DNA from: an uncultured Oscillospiraceae bacterium
GTDB taxonomy: Bacteria > Bacillota > Clostridia > Oscillospirales > Oscillospiraceae
DNA length: 30,324 nt
Assembly: GCA_934572365.1 (NCBI GenBank)
Contig: CAKTKX010000001.1
Span: forward strand, 1 to 30,324
Direction of reading: 5' to 3'
The stretch's first letter is position 1, and the number at the start of each line of letters is the position of its first letter. Positions 9,990 through 18,195 of the stretch are shown piece after piece. A program made the position numbers and the translations under genes. A model generated the notes under the pieces. The model ran no database searches and was not told where the DNA came from. It saw only the letters and a list, made by a program, of their open reading frames with translations.

Positions 9990-10116
9990 ACAGCAACCAA
10001 CCTTCCTGCCCGATACGCGGTAAAATTCAAACAAATGAAGTCAAATTAAGTGGGAAAGCAACAGGATCCTTCCGAAAAATGCGCAAACATCCCGGAAAGC
10101 GCTTGCTCCCGAAATT

Positions 10117-10145
10117 ATTATATTCAAATTATCGAGCCTTGTCAA
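10117..10145 (-). promoter_or_regulatory. Consensus sigma-A promoter of glnA (minus strand)
   Basis: Read on the minus strand, a perfect TTGACA (10145-10140) and a perfect TATAAT (10122-10117) are separated by exactly 17 bases. Transcription should start near 10110, giving a leader of about 120 bases before the glnA ATG. I found no convincing terminator in that leader. Confidence 0.85.
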
Positions 10146-10182
10146 TCTGTCCAAAGACAAAAAACTTTTTTTGTGCAGGGTG

Positions 10183-10211
10183 TTGACAAATGGGAAAAGA
10201 TGGTGTAGAAT
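10183..10211 (+). promoter_or_regulatory. Strong sigma-A promoter of glnN
   Basis: TTGACA (10183-10188) and TAGAAT (10206-10211) are 17 bases apart. The start of transcription should lie near 10216-10219, only a few bases before the leader terminator stem. Confidence 0.85.
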
Positions 10212-10223
10212 GCCCACTGTGAA

Positions 10224-10275
10224 GGCAAGGACGTCTCCGAGTGTATGCTCATAACGTCCTTGCCATCTTTTTTTA
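10224..10275 (+). terminator. Leader terminator (attenuator) upstream of glnN
   Basis: GGCAAGGACGT (10224-10234) is the perfect complement of ACGTCCTTGCC (10254-10264), an 11-bp stem. Two bases and a C later comes a run of seven T (10268-10274). The 19-base loop can itself form a 3-bp GAG/CTC mini-hairpin with a six-base loop (TGTATG). It lies between the glnN promoter and the glnN start, so most transcripts should stop at about 55-60 bases unless something overrides it. The hexaloop does not fit the ANTAR consensus (A at position 1, G at position 4). Confidence 0.85.
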
Positions 10276-10334
10276 TTTTCGGCGGTTCGGGCGGGCATTC
10301 CCGGAGCGTCAAATATTGAAAAGGAGCGTTTGTT

Positions 10335-12431
10335 ATGAGTACTGTTTCTGACTATTTCGGCTGTCTGGTGTTTGATGACCGGGTAATGAAGGCCAATCTT
10401 TCCGCTGATGTGTATGCGTCGCTGCGCAGAACCATCGACGAGGGTGCGAAGCTGGACGCTTCCGTTGCCAATGCGGTGGCCGCTGCCATGAAGGACTGGG
10501 CTGTCGCCCACGGTGCCACCCACTATACCCACTGGTTCCAGCCTCTGACCGGCATCACCGCCGAAAAACACGACAGCTTCATTTCTCCCGCTCCCGACGG
10601 CGGCGTGATCATGGATTTCTCCGGCAAGGAGCTGATCAAGGGCGAGCCTGACGCCAGCTCTTTCCCCTCCGGCGGCCTGCGCGCCACCTTTGAAGCCCGT
10701 GGCTACACCGCCTGGGATCCCACTTCCTACGCATTCATCAAGGGCAAGACCCTGTGCATCCCCACGGCCTTCTGCTCCTACGGCGGCGAGGCGCTGGATA
10801 AGAAGACCCCGCTGCTGCGCTCCATGGAAGCCCTGAACCGTCAGGCTCTGCGAATTCTGAAGCTCTTCGGCAATACCGATGTCAAGTGCGTCCGCACGAA
10901 TGTGGGTCCCGAGCAGGAATATTTCCTTGTGGATAAGGAAATGTACGAGCAGCGCAAGGATCTGATCTTCACCGGAAGAACCCTGTTCGGCGCGAAATCC
11001 CCCAAGGGGCAGGAGATGGATGACCACTACTTCGGCGTCATCAAGCCTCGCGTCGCGGCTTACATGGAAGATCTGAACGAAGAGCTGTGGAAGCTGGGCA
11101 TCCTTGCCAAGACCGAGCATAACGAGGTTGCTCCCGCTCAGCACGAGCTGGCGCCCATTTACACCACCACCAACATCGCCACCGACCACAACCAGCTGAC
11201 CATGGAGATCATGCAGAAGGTCGCGGCAAAGCATGGTCTGGTGTGTCTGCTGCATGAGAAGCCCTTTGCCGGTGTCAACGGCTCCGGCAAGCACAACAAC
11301 TGGTCCATGGCCACCGATACCGGCGTGAACCTGCTGTCCCCCGGCGAGACCCCCTATGAAAACGCCCAGTTCCTGCTGTTCCTGTGTGCGGTCATCAAGG
11401 CCGTAGACGACTATCAGGATCTGCTCCGCCTGAGCGTGGCCACCGCGGGCAACGACCACCGCCTGGGCGCCAACGAAGCGCCTCCCGCCGTGGTCTCCAT
11501 CTTCCTGGGCGACGAGCTGATGGGCATTCTGGACGCCATTGAGAATGATACCCCCTACTGCGGCACAAAGAAGACCACCATGAAGCTGGGCGTGGACGTT
11601 CTGCCCCGCTTCCCCAGAGACACCACCGACCGGAACCGTACTTCCCCCTTCGCCTTTACCGGCAACAAGTTTGAGTTCCGTATGCTGGGTTCCTCCAATT
11701 CCATTGCCTGCGCCAACATCATGCTCAACGCCGCCGTGGCCGAGTCCCTGAAAATTTACGCCGACCGTCTGGAAGGCGCGGAGGACTTCGAGACCGCCCT
11801 GCATGACATGATCAAGAAGACCATCAAGGATCACAAGCGCATCATCTTCAACGGCAACGGCTATGACGCCACCTGGATCAAGGAAGCCACCGAGGTTCGC
11901 GGCCTGTGCAACTATCCCACGACTCCCGACTGCATGCCCCATCTGCTGGATAAGAAGAATGTGGATATGCTCACCGCTCACAAGATTTACTCCGTCTCCG
12001 AGATGCAGGCGCGGTGCGACATTATGCTGGAGAACTACTGCAAGGCCGTCATCATCGAGGCCAACACCATGGTGGACATGGCGAGAAAGCAGATTCTCCC
12101 CGCGGTGGAGGGCTACGCCTCCGAGCTGGCCGCTTCCCTGGCCGCAAAGAAGGCCGTTGCCCCCAATCTGGCCTGCGCCTATGAGACCGGCCTTGTCACC
12201 AAGCTGTCCGGCCTGACCGACCAGATCGCCGAAAAGACCGACGAGCTGGAATCCGCCGTTCTGGAGCTGAAGAACGCGGAGGATGTGAAGGAAGAGTCCT
12301 TTGCCATCCGGGACACCATCCTCGGCAAGATGGCAGCCCTCCGGGCTGTCGCGGACGAGGCGGAGACCCAGACCTCTTCCGATTACTGGCCGTTCCCCAC
12401 CTACGGCGAACTGCTGTTTGGTGTGAAGTAA
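10335..12431 (+). CDS. glnN: Glutamine synthetase type III
   Basis: At 698 residues this is a full-length GSIII, the large glutamine synthetase found in Bacteroidetes, cyanobacteria and many Clostridia. It makes glutamine from glutamate, ammonium and ATP in the cytoplasm. The GSIII N-terminal region includes [19 protein letters not shown], followed by the catalytic motifs [30 protein letters not shown] and [14 protein letters not shown], and then the Lys-rich C-terminal helical extension specific to GSIII (about residues 560-698). AAGGAG at 10321-10326 precedes the ATG by 8 bases. The gene lies behind a strong promoter and a leader terminator, so it is probably made only on a nitrogen signal. 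It is transcribed away from the type I-like glnA and towards amtB. Confidence 0.97.
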   Translation: MSTVSDYFGCLVFDDRVMKANLSADVYASLRRTIDEGAKLDASVANAVAAAMKDWAVAHGATHYTHWFQPLTGITAEKHDSFISPAPDGGVIMDFSGKELIKGEPDASSFPSGGLRATFEARGYTAWDPTSYAFIKGKTLCIPTAFCSYGGEALDKKTPLLRSMEALNRQALRILKLFGNTDVKCVRTNVGPEQEYFLVDKEMYEQRKDLIFTGRTLFGAKSPKGQEMDDHYFGVIKPRVAAYMEDLNEELWKLGILAKTEHNEVAPAQHELAPIYTTTNIATDHNQLTMEIMQKVAAKHGLVCLLHEKPFAGVNGSGKHNNWSMATDTGVNLLSPGETPYENAQFLLFLCAVIKAVDDYQDLLRLSVATAGNDHRLGANEAPPAVVSIFLGDELMGILDAIENDTPYCGTKKTTMKLGVDVLPRFPRDTTDRNRTSPFAFTGNKFEFRMLGSSNSIACANIMLNAAVAESLKIYADRLEGAEDFETALHDMIKKTIKDHKRIIFNGNGYDATWIKEATEVRGLCNYPTTPDCMPHLLDKKNVDMLTAHKIYSVSEMQARCDIMLENYCKAVIIEANTMVDMARKQILPAVEGYASELAASLAAKKAVAPNLACAYETGLVTKLSGLTDQIAEKTDELESAVLELKNAEDVKEESFAIRDTILGKMAALRAVADEAETQTSSDYWPFPTYGELLFGVK

Positions 12432-12472
12432 ATCTTGCTTTCACGGCTGCCCATGCCGATCACGGCGGCAAA

Positions 12473-12495
12473 GGAGGGGACTGACCACCCCCTCC
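12473..12495 (+). repeat. G/C-rich hairpin between glnN and amtB
   Basis: GGAGGGG (12473-12479) pairs with CCCCTCC (12489-12495) around a 9-base loop. No T-run follows, so it is not a standard intrinsic terminator. It lies in the 125-base gap between glnN and amtB and may adjust readthrough or mRNA decay. The rest of the gap shows no clear promoter. Confidence 0.5.
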
Positions 12496-12556
12496 GGGCG
12501 GCGGGGAACAGGAGAAAAAACGTTAACCGAATAGAGAGAATGAGGAGGTAACCACT

Positions 12557-14269
12557 ATGACACTGAGTTCCGTAAACACCATTTGGGTACTGTTGGGCGC
12601 TGCGATGGTCTTCTTCATGCAGGCTGGCTTTTCCCTGTGCGAGGCCGGCTTCACGCGGGCGAAGAACACCGGTAACATCCTGATGAAGAATCTGATGGAC
12701 TTCTGTATTGGCACGCCGTGCTTTTGGCTGTTCGGCTTCGGCATTATGTTCGGTGCGGGAAGCTCGATCGTGGGCTGGCTGGATCCCGGCATCACAAAGG
12801 ACTACGGCTTTATTACCCCGGCCGGCGTTCCTCTGTGGGCGTTTGCCATTTTCCAGACCGTATTCTGCGCGACCTCTGCTACCATTGTTTCCGGCTCCAT
12901 GGCAGAGCGCACCAAATTCAGCGCGTACTGCATTTACTCTGCCTGTATTTCCCTGTTTATCTACCCCATCTCCGGACACTGGATCTGGGGCGGCGGCTGG
13001 CTGAGTCAGCTGGGATTCCATGATTTTGCCGGTTCCACGGCCGTACATATGGTCGGCGGCATCTGCGCCTGCATCGGCGCGTCCATGCTCGGCCCCCGTA
13101 TCGGTAAGTACGACAAGGAAGGCAAGCCGAAAGCCATTCTGGGACATAATATTACGGCAGCTGTGCTGGGCGTGTTCATCCTTTGGTTCTGCTGGTTCGG
13201 CTTCAACGGCTGCTCCACGGTAGCCATGGATTCCGATGACGCGCTGATCAGCGCCGGTATGATTTTCTTCAATACCAATCTGGCTGCGGCGGTTGCCTGC
13301 TGCGTGACCCTTGTGTTCACCTGGATTCGCTACGGGAAACCCGATGTGTCCATGACCTATAACGCGGCTCTGGCCGGCCTTGTGGGCATTACCGCCGGAT
13401 GCGACGCGGTTTCTCCCCTTGGCGCTGCCATCATGGGTGCGGTGTTCGGCATCGTTATCGTCCTTTCCGTCGAATTCTTTGACAAGGTTGCCAAGATCGA
13501 CGATCCGGTTGGCGCCGTCTCCGTACACGGTGTGTGCGGTGCGCTGGGCACCATCCTTACCGGCCTGTTTGCCACGGGTGTTTCCACGGAGAAGGGGCTT
13601 TTCTACGGCGGCGGATTCCATTTCCTGGGGATTCAGTGCCTTGGTGTCGTCTCCGTAATGGCCTATGTGGCAGTGATCATTACCGTTGTTTTCACAATCA
13701 TCAAAAAGACCATCGGGCTGCGGGTCAGCGCCGACGAGGAGATTGCCGGTCTGGATGTCTGTGAGCATGGCCTTCCCACCGCTTACGCCGGTTTTGCCAT
13801 GCTGCCCGATACCGCTACGGCGGATGAGGCTCCCGTGGTCGTTTCCGGAGATGTCCCCGCTGCCGAGGCGGTTCCCGTGAAGAAGGTTCCCGACTTCCGG
13901 GACGATGGCGCGCCCAAGTTTACCAAGGTGGAGATTGTCTGCAAGGAATCCCGTCTTGAAAGTCTGAAGAACGCCATGATCTCCATTGGCATCACCGGCA
14001 TGACTGTATCCCATGTTCTGGGCTGCGGCATCCAGAAGGGAAAGCCTGAGTATTACCGCGGCGTGCCGGTAGAGACGAATCTGCTGCCCAAGGTACAGGT
14101 AGAGATCGTTGTCAGCAAGGTGCCTGTCCGCACCGTGATCGAGACCGCCAAGAAGGTGCTTTATACCGGACACATCGGCGACGGAAAGATCTTCGTCTAC
14201 GATGTTGAAAATGTCGTCAAGGTTCGCACCGGAGAAGAAGGCTACGACGCGTTGCAGGACGTTGAATAA
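12557..14269 (+). CDS. amtB: Ammonium transporter with fused C-terminal P-II domain
   Basis: This 570-residue protein joins an AmtB-type channel (about residues 1-400, eleven predicted membrane helices) to a P-II signalling domain (about 453-570) through a Pro/Ala/Val-rich linker. The channel shows the signature DFAGSTAVHMVGG and the pore twin histidines H164 and H324. The P-II part has a T-loop with the tyrosine equivalent of the classical modification site (Y500 in EYYRG), LLPKVQVEIVV and the nucleotide-binding GHIGDGKIFV. It would carry ammonium across the cytoplasmic membrane, with the tethered P-II domain sensing ATP/ADP and 2-oxoglutarate to gate the channel; the gating is inferred from free AmtB-GlnK pairs. 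AGGAGG (12543-12548) precedes the ATG by 8 bases. It follows glnN in the same direction. Confidence 0.95.
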   Translation: MTLSSVNTIWVLLGAAMVFFMQAGFSLCEAGFTRAKNTGNILMKNLMDFCIGTPCFWLFGFGIMFGAGSSIVGWLDPGITKDYGFITPAGVPLWAFAIFQTVFCATSATIVSGSMAERTKFSAYCIYSACISLFIYPISGHWIWGGGWLSQLGFHDFAGSTAVHMVGGICACIGASMLGPRIGKYDKEGKPKAILGHNITAAVLGVFILWFCWFGFNGCSTVAMDSDDALISAGMIFFNTNLAAAVACCVTLVFTWIRYGKPDVSMTYNAALAGLVGITAGCDAVSPLGAAIMGAVFGIVIVLSVEFFDKVAKIDDPVGAVSVHGVCGALGTILTGLFATGVSTEKGLFYGGGFHFLGIQCLGVVSVMAYVAVIITVVFTIIKKTIGLRVSADEEIAGLDVCEHGLPTAYAGFAMLPDTATADEAPVVVSGDVPAAEAVPVKKVPDFRDDGAPKFTKVEIVCKESRLESLKNAMISIGITGMTVSHVLGCGIQKGKPEYYRGVPVETNLLPKVQVEIVVSKVPVRTVIETAKKVLYTGHIGDGKIFVYDVENVVKVRTGEEGYDALQDVE

Positions 14270-14277
14270 AAAGAAAA

Positions 14278-14309
14278 CCCATGGGAGAGCCGTAAGGCTC
14301 TCCCGCGGG
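14278..14309 (+). repeat. GNRA-capped hairpin between amtB and asnB
   Basis: GGGAGAGCC (14283-14291) pairs perfectly with GGCTCTCCC (14296-14304) around a GTAA tetraloop, and CCC/GGG extend the stem across a 2x2 internal loop. The following bases, CTATTT, are a poor terminator tail. It ends seven bases before the asnB ribosome site and could be a weak terminator or an mRNA processing or stability element. Confidence 0.6.
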
Positions 14310-14331
14310 CTATTTGAGGAGGAATTCCCAT

Positions 14332-15912
14332 ATGTGTTCCATCATTGGGTACTGCGGTAAGCCTGCCGATATGACCGCCTTTCAGGCAGGCTTCGCCAAA
14401 ACGATTTCCCGAGGCCCGGACGACTCCCGCGTCATTGACGTGGGGCAGGGGATACTCGGCTTTCACAGACTCTCCATCATGGGGCTTCACCCGGAGGGAA
14501 TGCAGCCCTTCGGCCTGAACGGAAGCTGGGTGGTCTGCAACGGCGAGATCTACGGCTTTGAGAAGCTTAAAAAGGAGCTTTCCAAGGACTATACCTTCAC
14601 CAGCGAGTCCGACTGCGAAGTGCTGCTGCCTATGTACGAAAAATACGGCGTCGGCATGTTTGCCAAGCTGGACGCGGAGTTCGCCTGCATAATTTACGAC
14701 GGAAAGCAGAAGAAATTTATCGCCGCCCGTGACCCCATCGGCATTCGCCCGCTGTATTACGGCTTTGACGGAAACGGCACGATCCTGTTTGCCAGCGAAC
14801 CGAAAAATCTGGTGGGGCTGACCGACAAAATCCTGCCGTTCCCTCCGGGACATTATTACTGCGACGGGAAATTCGTCTGCTACTGCGACATCGCGGCGGT
14901 AGACCATGTGCTTCCCGATGACTTAGAAACGGTCTGCGCCAACATCCACGACAAGCTGGTAGCCGGTGTGAAGAAGCGTCTGGTGGCCGACGCAAAGGTC
15001 GGCTTCCTGCTCAGCGGCGGACTGGATTCCTCTCTGGTGTGCGCTATCGCAGCACGGGAGAGCGAAAAGCCCATCCGCACCTTTGCCATCGGCATGAGCG
15101 AGGACGCCATCGACCTGAAATACGCGAAGCAGGTCGCGGATTACATCCACAGCGACCATACCGAGGTCATCATCTCCAAAGAGGACGTTCTTGCCGCGCT
15201 GGAGCCGGTGGTGGCGCTGCTGGGAACCTTCGACATCACCACCATCCGCGCCAGCATCGGCATGTATCTGGTGTGCAAGGCCATCCACGAGACCACCGAT
15301 ATCCGGGTGCTTCTCACCGGCGAGATCTCCGACGAGCTGTTCGGCTACAAGTATACCGACTTTGCTCCCTCTGCCAAGGCGTTCCAGGAGGAAGCCCAGA
15401 AGCGTATCCGGGAGCTGCACATGTACGATGTGCTTCGGGCAGACCGGTGCATCAGCGTCAACTCTCTGGAAGCGCGGGTGCCCTTCGGTGATCTGGACTT
15501 TGTCAAGTACGTCATGGCAATCGATCCGGAGATGAAGCTGAACAAGTACGGAAAGGGCAAGTATCTGCTGCGTCACGCCTTTGAAAAGGGGGATTATCTG
15601 CCCCACGACATTCTCTGGCGGGAAAAGGCGGCGTTTTCCGACGCCGTGGGTCACTCCATGGTGGACTATCTCAAGGAATATGCCGAAACCGTGTATACCC
15701 AGGCGGAATTTGAAGAGAAACGGGCAAAGTATACCCATGCCCAGCCGTTTACCAAAGAGTCCCTGCTTTACCGGGAGATTTTTGAGAAATACTATCCGGG
15801 TCAGAGTCAGATGATCGTGGATTTCTGGATGCCCAACAAATCCTGGGAGGGCTGCAATGTGAACGACCCCTCCGCCCGCGTCCTGGCCAACTACGGCGAC
15901 AGCGGGAAATAA
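14332..15912 (+). CDS. asnB: Asparagine synthase (glutamine-hydrolysing)
   Basis: The 526-residue enzyme has an N-terminal Ntn-type glutaminase domain followed by an asparagine synthetase ATP-pyrophosphatase domain. It makes asparagine from aspartate, glutamine and ATP. The start is set by chemistry: ATG at 14332 gives Met-Cys-Ser-Ile-Ile-Gly, so removal of Met exposes Cys as the nucleophile. A TTG at 14314 would bury it. GAGGAGG (14316-14322) lies 9 bases upstream. The glutaminase domain shows SRGPDDSRV, LGFHRLSIMG and CNGEIYGF; the pyrophosphatase loop is SGGLDS at residues 228-233, and LTGEISDELFGY follows. It is the first of six glutamine amidotransferases in the window and lies directly after amtB. 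Confidence 0.96.
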   Translation: MCSIIGYCGKPADMTAFQAGFAKTISRGPDDSRVIDVGQGILGFHRLSIMGLHPEGMQPFGLNGSWVVCNGEIYGFEKLKKELSKDYTFTSESDCEVLLPMYEKYGVGMFAKLDAEFACIIYDGKQKKFIAARDPIGIRPLYYGFDGNGTILFASEPKNLVGLTDKILPFPPGHYYCDGKFVCYCDIAAVDHVLPDDLETVCANIHDKLVAGVKKRLVADAKVGFLLSGGLDSSLVCAIAARESEKPIRTFAIGMSEDAIDLKYAKQVADYIHSDHTEVIISKEDVLAALEPVVALLGTFDITTIRASIGMYLVCKAIHETTDIRVLLTGEISDELFGYKYTDFAPSAKAFQEEAQKRIRELHMYDVLRADRCISVNSLEARVPFGDLDFVKYVMAIDPEMKLNKYGKGKYLLRHAFEKGDYLPHDILWREKAAFSDAVGHSMVDYLKEYAETVYTQAEFEEKRAKYTHAQPFTKESLLYREIFEKYYPGQSQMIVDFWMPNKSWEGCNVNDPSARVLANYGDSGK

Positions 15913-15992
15913 TCAGGTTTCTGCACCGGTACGGAAAGACAAAAGTTCCAATTTTTGCCCCGCAAAGACGGCACATATCGTGGAAATGATGA

Positions 15993-16021
15993 TTGCGTTC
16001 CGCCACATATTGTGTTATTCT
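15993..16021 (+). promoter_or_regulatory. Sigma-A promoter for the purC operon
   Basis: TTGCGT (15993-15998) and TATTCT (16016-16021) are 17 bases apart, and TGT immediately before the -10 makes it an extended -10 element. Transcription should start near 16028, giving a leader of about 75 bases. No purine or PRPP riboswitch-like structure and no PurR box were recognised in the 191-base gap after asnB, and no intrinsic terminator for asnB either. Confidence 0.65.
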
Positions 16022-16103
16022 AAAGGGTGTGAGATGGGGGCCGCAGATGGCTGCCGCCGTTTCCTGAAACCGACAATGAATACACATATGGAGGTAAACA
16101 CAA

Positions 16104-16820
16104 ATGGAAAAATTGCAGCAGCTGTATGAGGGCAAGGCCAAAAAGGTTTTCGCCACCGACGATCCCGAGCTTCTGATCGTGGATTACAAGGACGACGCCA
16201 CCGCTTTCAACGGGCTGAAAAAAGGCACCATTGCAGGTAAGGGCGTCATCAACAACCAGATGAGCAACCGCCTGATGGCCTATCTGGAAAAGCAGGGCAT
16301 TCCCACCCACTTCGTCAAGGAGCTGTCCGAGCGGGAGACCCTGGTGAAGAAGGTCTCCATCGTTCCCCTGGAAGTTATCGTCCGCAACATCGCTGCCGGC
16401 TCCTTCTCCAAGCACTACGGCGTGGAGGAAGGCGTTGTGTTCGAGCAGCCCACCATTGAGTTCTCCTATAAAAATGACGAGCTGGGCGATCCGCTGCTCA
16501 ATACCTATCACGCCCTCGCTCTGAAGCTGGCGACTCCCGAAGAGATCAAGACCATTGAAGATTATTCCTTCCGGATTAACGACGCACTGAAGGCCTTCTG
16601 GCTGACCTGCGGGGTGACTCTGGTGGATTTCAAGCTGGAATTCGGCCGCCTGTCCGACGGCACCATCGTTCTGGCTGACGAAATCAGCCCCGACACCAGC
16701 CGCCTGTGGGACAGCAAGACCCACGAGAAGCTGGACAAGGATCGTTTTCGCCGGGACATGGGCGGCGTGGAGGAAGCCTACGCCGAGATCATGAAACGTC
16801 TGGAAGAGCATCTGAAATAA
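16104..16820 (+). CDS. purC: Phosphoribosylaminoimidazole-succinocarboxamide (SAICAR) synthase
   Basis: The 238-residue protein matches the length of single-domain bacterial PurC. It joins aspartate to CAIR using ATP in purine synthesis. Visible family motifs: [10 protein letters not shown] (ATP binding, residues 6-15), [16 protein letters not shown] segment as [14 protein letters not shown], and [10 protein letters not shown] followed by [19 protein letters not shown] at 16090-16094 precedes the ATG by 9 bases. It opens the purine/pyrimidine part of the region behind its own promoter and is separated from purA by 85 bases that contain a long hairpin. Confidence 0.97.
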   Translation: MEKLQQLYEGKAKKVFATDDPELLIVDYKDDATAFNGLKKGTIAGKGVINNQMSNRLMAYLEKQGIPTHFVKELSERETLVKKVSIVPLEVIVRNIAAGSFSKHYGVEEGVVFEQPTIEFSYKNDELGDPLLNTYHALALKLATPEEIKTIEDYSFRINDALKAFWLTCGVTLVDFKLEFGRLSDGTIVLADEISPDTSRLWDSKTHEKLDKDRFRRDMGGVEEAYAEIMKRLEEHLK

Positions 16821-16865
16821 GCACAGTTTACAGGACGGAGGAATCCCTCCGCCCTGTAAACGTGC
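16821..16865 (+). repeat. Long interrupted hairpin between purC and purA
   Basis: GTTTACAGG (16826-16834) and CGGAGG (16836-16841) pair with CCTCCG (16846-16851) and CCTGTAAAC (16853-16861), broken by one A-C mismatch. GCAC/GTGC extend the stem past a bulged A, giving about 19 paired bases with a 4-base loop. No T-run follows. It starts on the base after the purC stop, so it may be an attenuator-like or mRNA-stability element within the operon. A weak -10-like TACAAT follows at 16879-16884. Confidence 0.65.
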
Positions 16866-16905
16866 TGTCAACGACCCTTACAATAACAAAACGGAGGAAA
16901 CCAAA

Positions 16906-18180
16906 ATGGCTAATACCGTAATCGTCGGCATCAACTGGGGTGACGAGGGCAAGGGACGCATGGTCGATCTGCTCACCGAGAATTATGACATCGTCATCCG
17001 TTACCAGGGCGGCGGCAACGCCGGCCACACCGTGATCAATGAGCATGGCAAATTTGCCCTGCATCTGCTGCCCTCCGGCATTTTCCGGAAGGGTGTTGTG
17101 AACATTCTGGGAAACGGCGTCGCCGTTGACCCGGAAAACCTGTGGCAGGAAATGCAGGATGTCACCGGCAAGGGCGTCCCCATCACCCCGGATAACCTGA
17201 AAATCAGCGACCGGGCATCTCTGCTGCTGCCCTGGCACCGTCTCCAGGACGGTCTGGAGGAAGCCCGTCTGAAGGATAAAAAGTACGGCTCCACCAAGCA
17301 GGGCATTGCGCCTTTCTACTCCGATAAGTACCAGAAGAAGACCATTATGGCGGGTGAACTCCTGCATTCCGAGCATCTTTATGAGCATTTGCAGGATTTG
17401 ATGGAGTGGAAGAATCTGACGCTTACCGGCGTTTACGGCGCCGAGCCTGTCACCATGGACGAGCTGAAAGCGTGGATGGACAATTACTGCGAGAAAATCA
17501 AGCCCTTCATCTGCGACACCGGCGTATATCTGCGCAAGGCACAGGCGGAAGGGAAGAAGATCCTGTTTGAAGCCCAGCTGGGCGCGCTGCGGGATCTGGA
17601 CTACGGTATCTACCCCTACACCACCTCATCCAATGCCATCGCCGCTTACGCTCCCGTTGGTTCCGGTCTGCCCACCGCCAAGATCGACGAGGTCATCGGC
17701 GTCGTGAAGGCCTACTCCACCTGCGTGGGCGAAGGCCCCTTCGTCTGCGAGATGTTCGGCGCTGAGGCGGACGCCCTTCGGGAGGCGGGCTTCGAGTACG
17801 GCGCGAAGACCGGCCGTCCCCGCCGGGTCGGCCCCATCGACCTGGTTGCCACCCGCTACGGCGTTCAGGTGCAGGCCGCGACCAACATCGCCCTGACCAA
17901 GCTGGACGTGCTGAGCTATCTGGACAAAATCCCCGTCTGCGCCCACTACGAGCTGAACGGGGAAGTGATCGACGAATTCCCGTTCCCCACGCTGCAAAGC
18001 AGCGCCAAGCCCGTGATGGAATACATGGAGGGCTGGAAGTGCGACATTTCCGGCGTGCGCAAGTGGGAAGACCTTCCCGAGGCGGCGCGGAAGTACGTAA
18101 AGTACGTGGAAGAAAAGATCGGCTGCCGCATCAGCTACGTTTCCGTAGGCCCGGAGCGGGACAGCATTATCATTCGCTGA
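16906..18180 (+). CDS. purA: Adenylosuccinate synthetase
   Basis: The 424-residue enzyme has the expected length. It condenses IMP and aspartate using GTP, the first step from IMP to AMP. The N-terminal GTP/Mg loop reads GDEGKGRMVD (about residues 11-20), GGGNAGHTV follows with the catalytic His, and the C-terminal half carries the GTP and IMP contacts (TSSNAIAAYA; KTGRPRRVGPIDLVATRY). Ribosome site CGGAGG at 16892-16897, ATG 8 bases later. purB starts 15 bases after its stop, so the two steps of IMP-to-AMP conversion are adjacent. Confidence 0.97.
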   Translation: MANTVIVGINWGDEGKGRMVDLLTENYDIVIRYQGGGNAGHTVINEHGKFALHLLPSGIFRKGVVNILGNGVAVDPENLWQEMQDVTGKGVPITPDNLKISDRASLLLPWHRLQDGLEEARLKDKKYGSTKQGIAPFYSDKYQKKTIMAGELLHSEHLYEHLQDLMEWKNLTLTGVYGAEPVTMDELKAWMDNYCEKIKPFICDTGVYLRKAQAEGKKILFEAQLGALRDLDYGIYPYTTSSNAIAAYAPVGSGLPTAKIDEVIGVVKAYSTCVGEGPFVCEMFGAEADALREAGFEYGAKTGRPRRVGPIDLVATRYGVQVQAATNIALTKLDVLSYLDKIPVCAHYELNGEVIDEFPFPTLQSSAKPVMEYMEGWKCDISGVRKWEDLPEAARKYVKYVEEKIGCRISYVSVGPERDSIIIR

Positions 18181-18195
18181 GCAGGGGGGCAGACT

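Larger units (their letters stand above)
9990..10334. promoter_or_regulatory. Divergent nitrogen-control region between the two glutamine synthetase genes
   Basis: This 345-base stretch has no gene. It carries the leader and promoter of the minus-strand glnA, an A/T tract (10159-10172, six A then C then seven T), the promoter of glnN and a leader terminator. The two -35 boxes are only 37 bases apart. A TGTC-N4-GACA palindrome (10148-10159) touches the glnA -35 and could be an operator. The A/T tract lies upstream of both -35 boxes and could act as an UP element or a bent-DNA site. No B. subtilis-type GlnR/TnrA box (TGTNAN7TNACA) was seen. Confidence 0.75.

Noticed and set aside
9990..10034. 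TTG start at 10034 extending glnA by 15 residues
   Set aside because: The extra residues do not match the family N-terminus, and the ATG at 9989 directly gives the usual KYTPQEV-type beginning with AGGAAGG upstream.
10224..10264. Dual-hexaloop ANTAR target in the glnN leader
   Set aside because: Only one hexaloop-like element (TGTATG) is present, and it lacks A at position 1 and G at position 4. There is no room for a second stem upstream.
10041..11981. Very long minus-strand open frame opposite glnN (646 codons)
   Set aside because: It mirrors the codon pattern of glnN, has low-complexity Gly/Val/His-rich content with no recognisable domain, and lacks a ribosome site. High-G+C genes commonly leave such antisense frames.
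12401..14173. Long minus-strand open frame opposite amtB (590 codons)
   Set aside because: It is a shadow of the Amt-P-II coding frame. The translation is rich in His, Gly and Asp with no family match, while the plus-strand frame has full transporter and P-II motifs.
15913..16103. Possible purine or PRPP riboswitch, or PurR box, before purC
   Set aside because: I found a promoter but no conserved riboswitch core or paired PurBox sequences, and the leader after the start is only about 75 bases.
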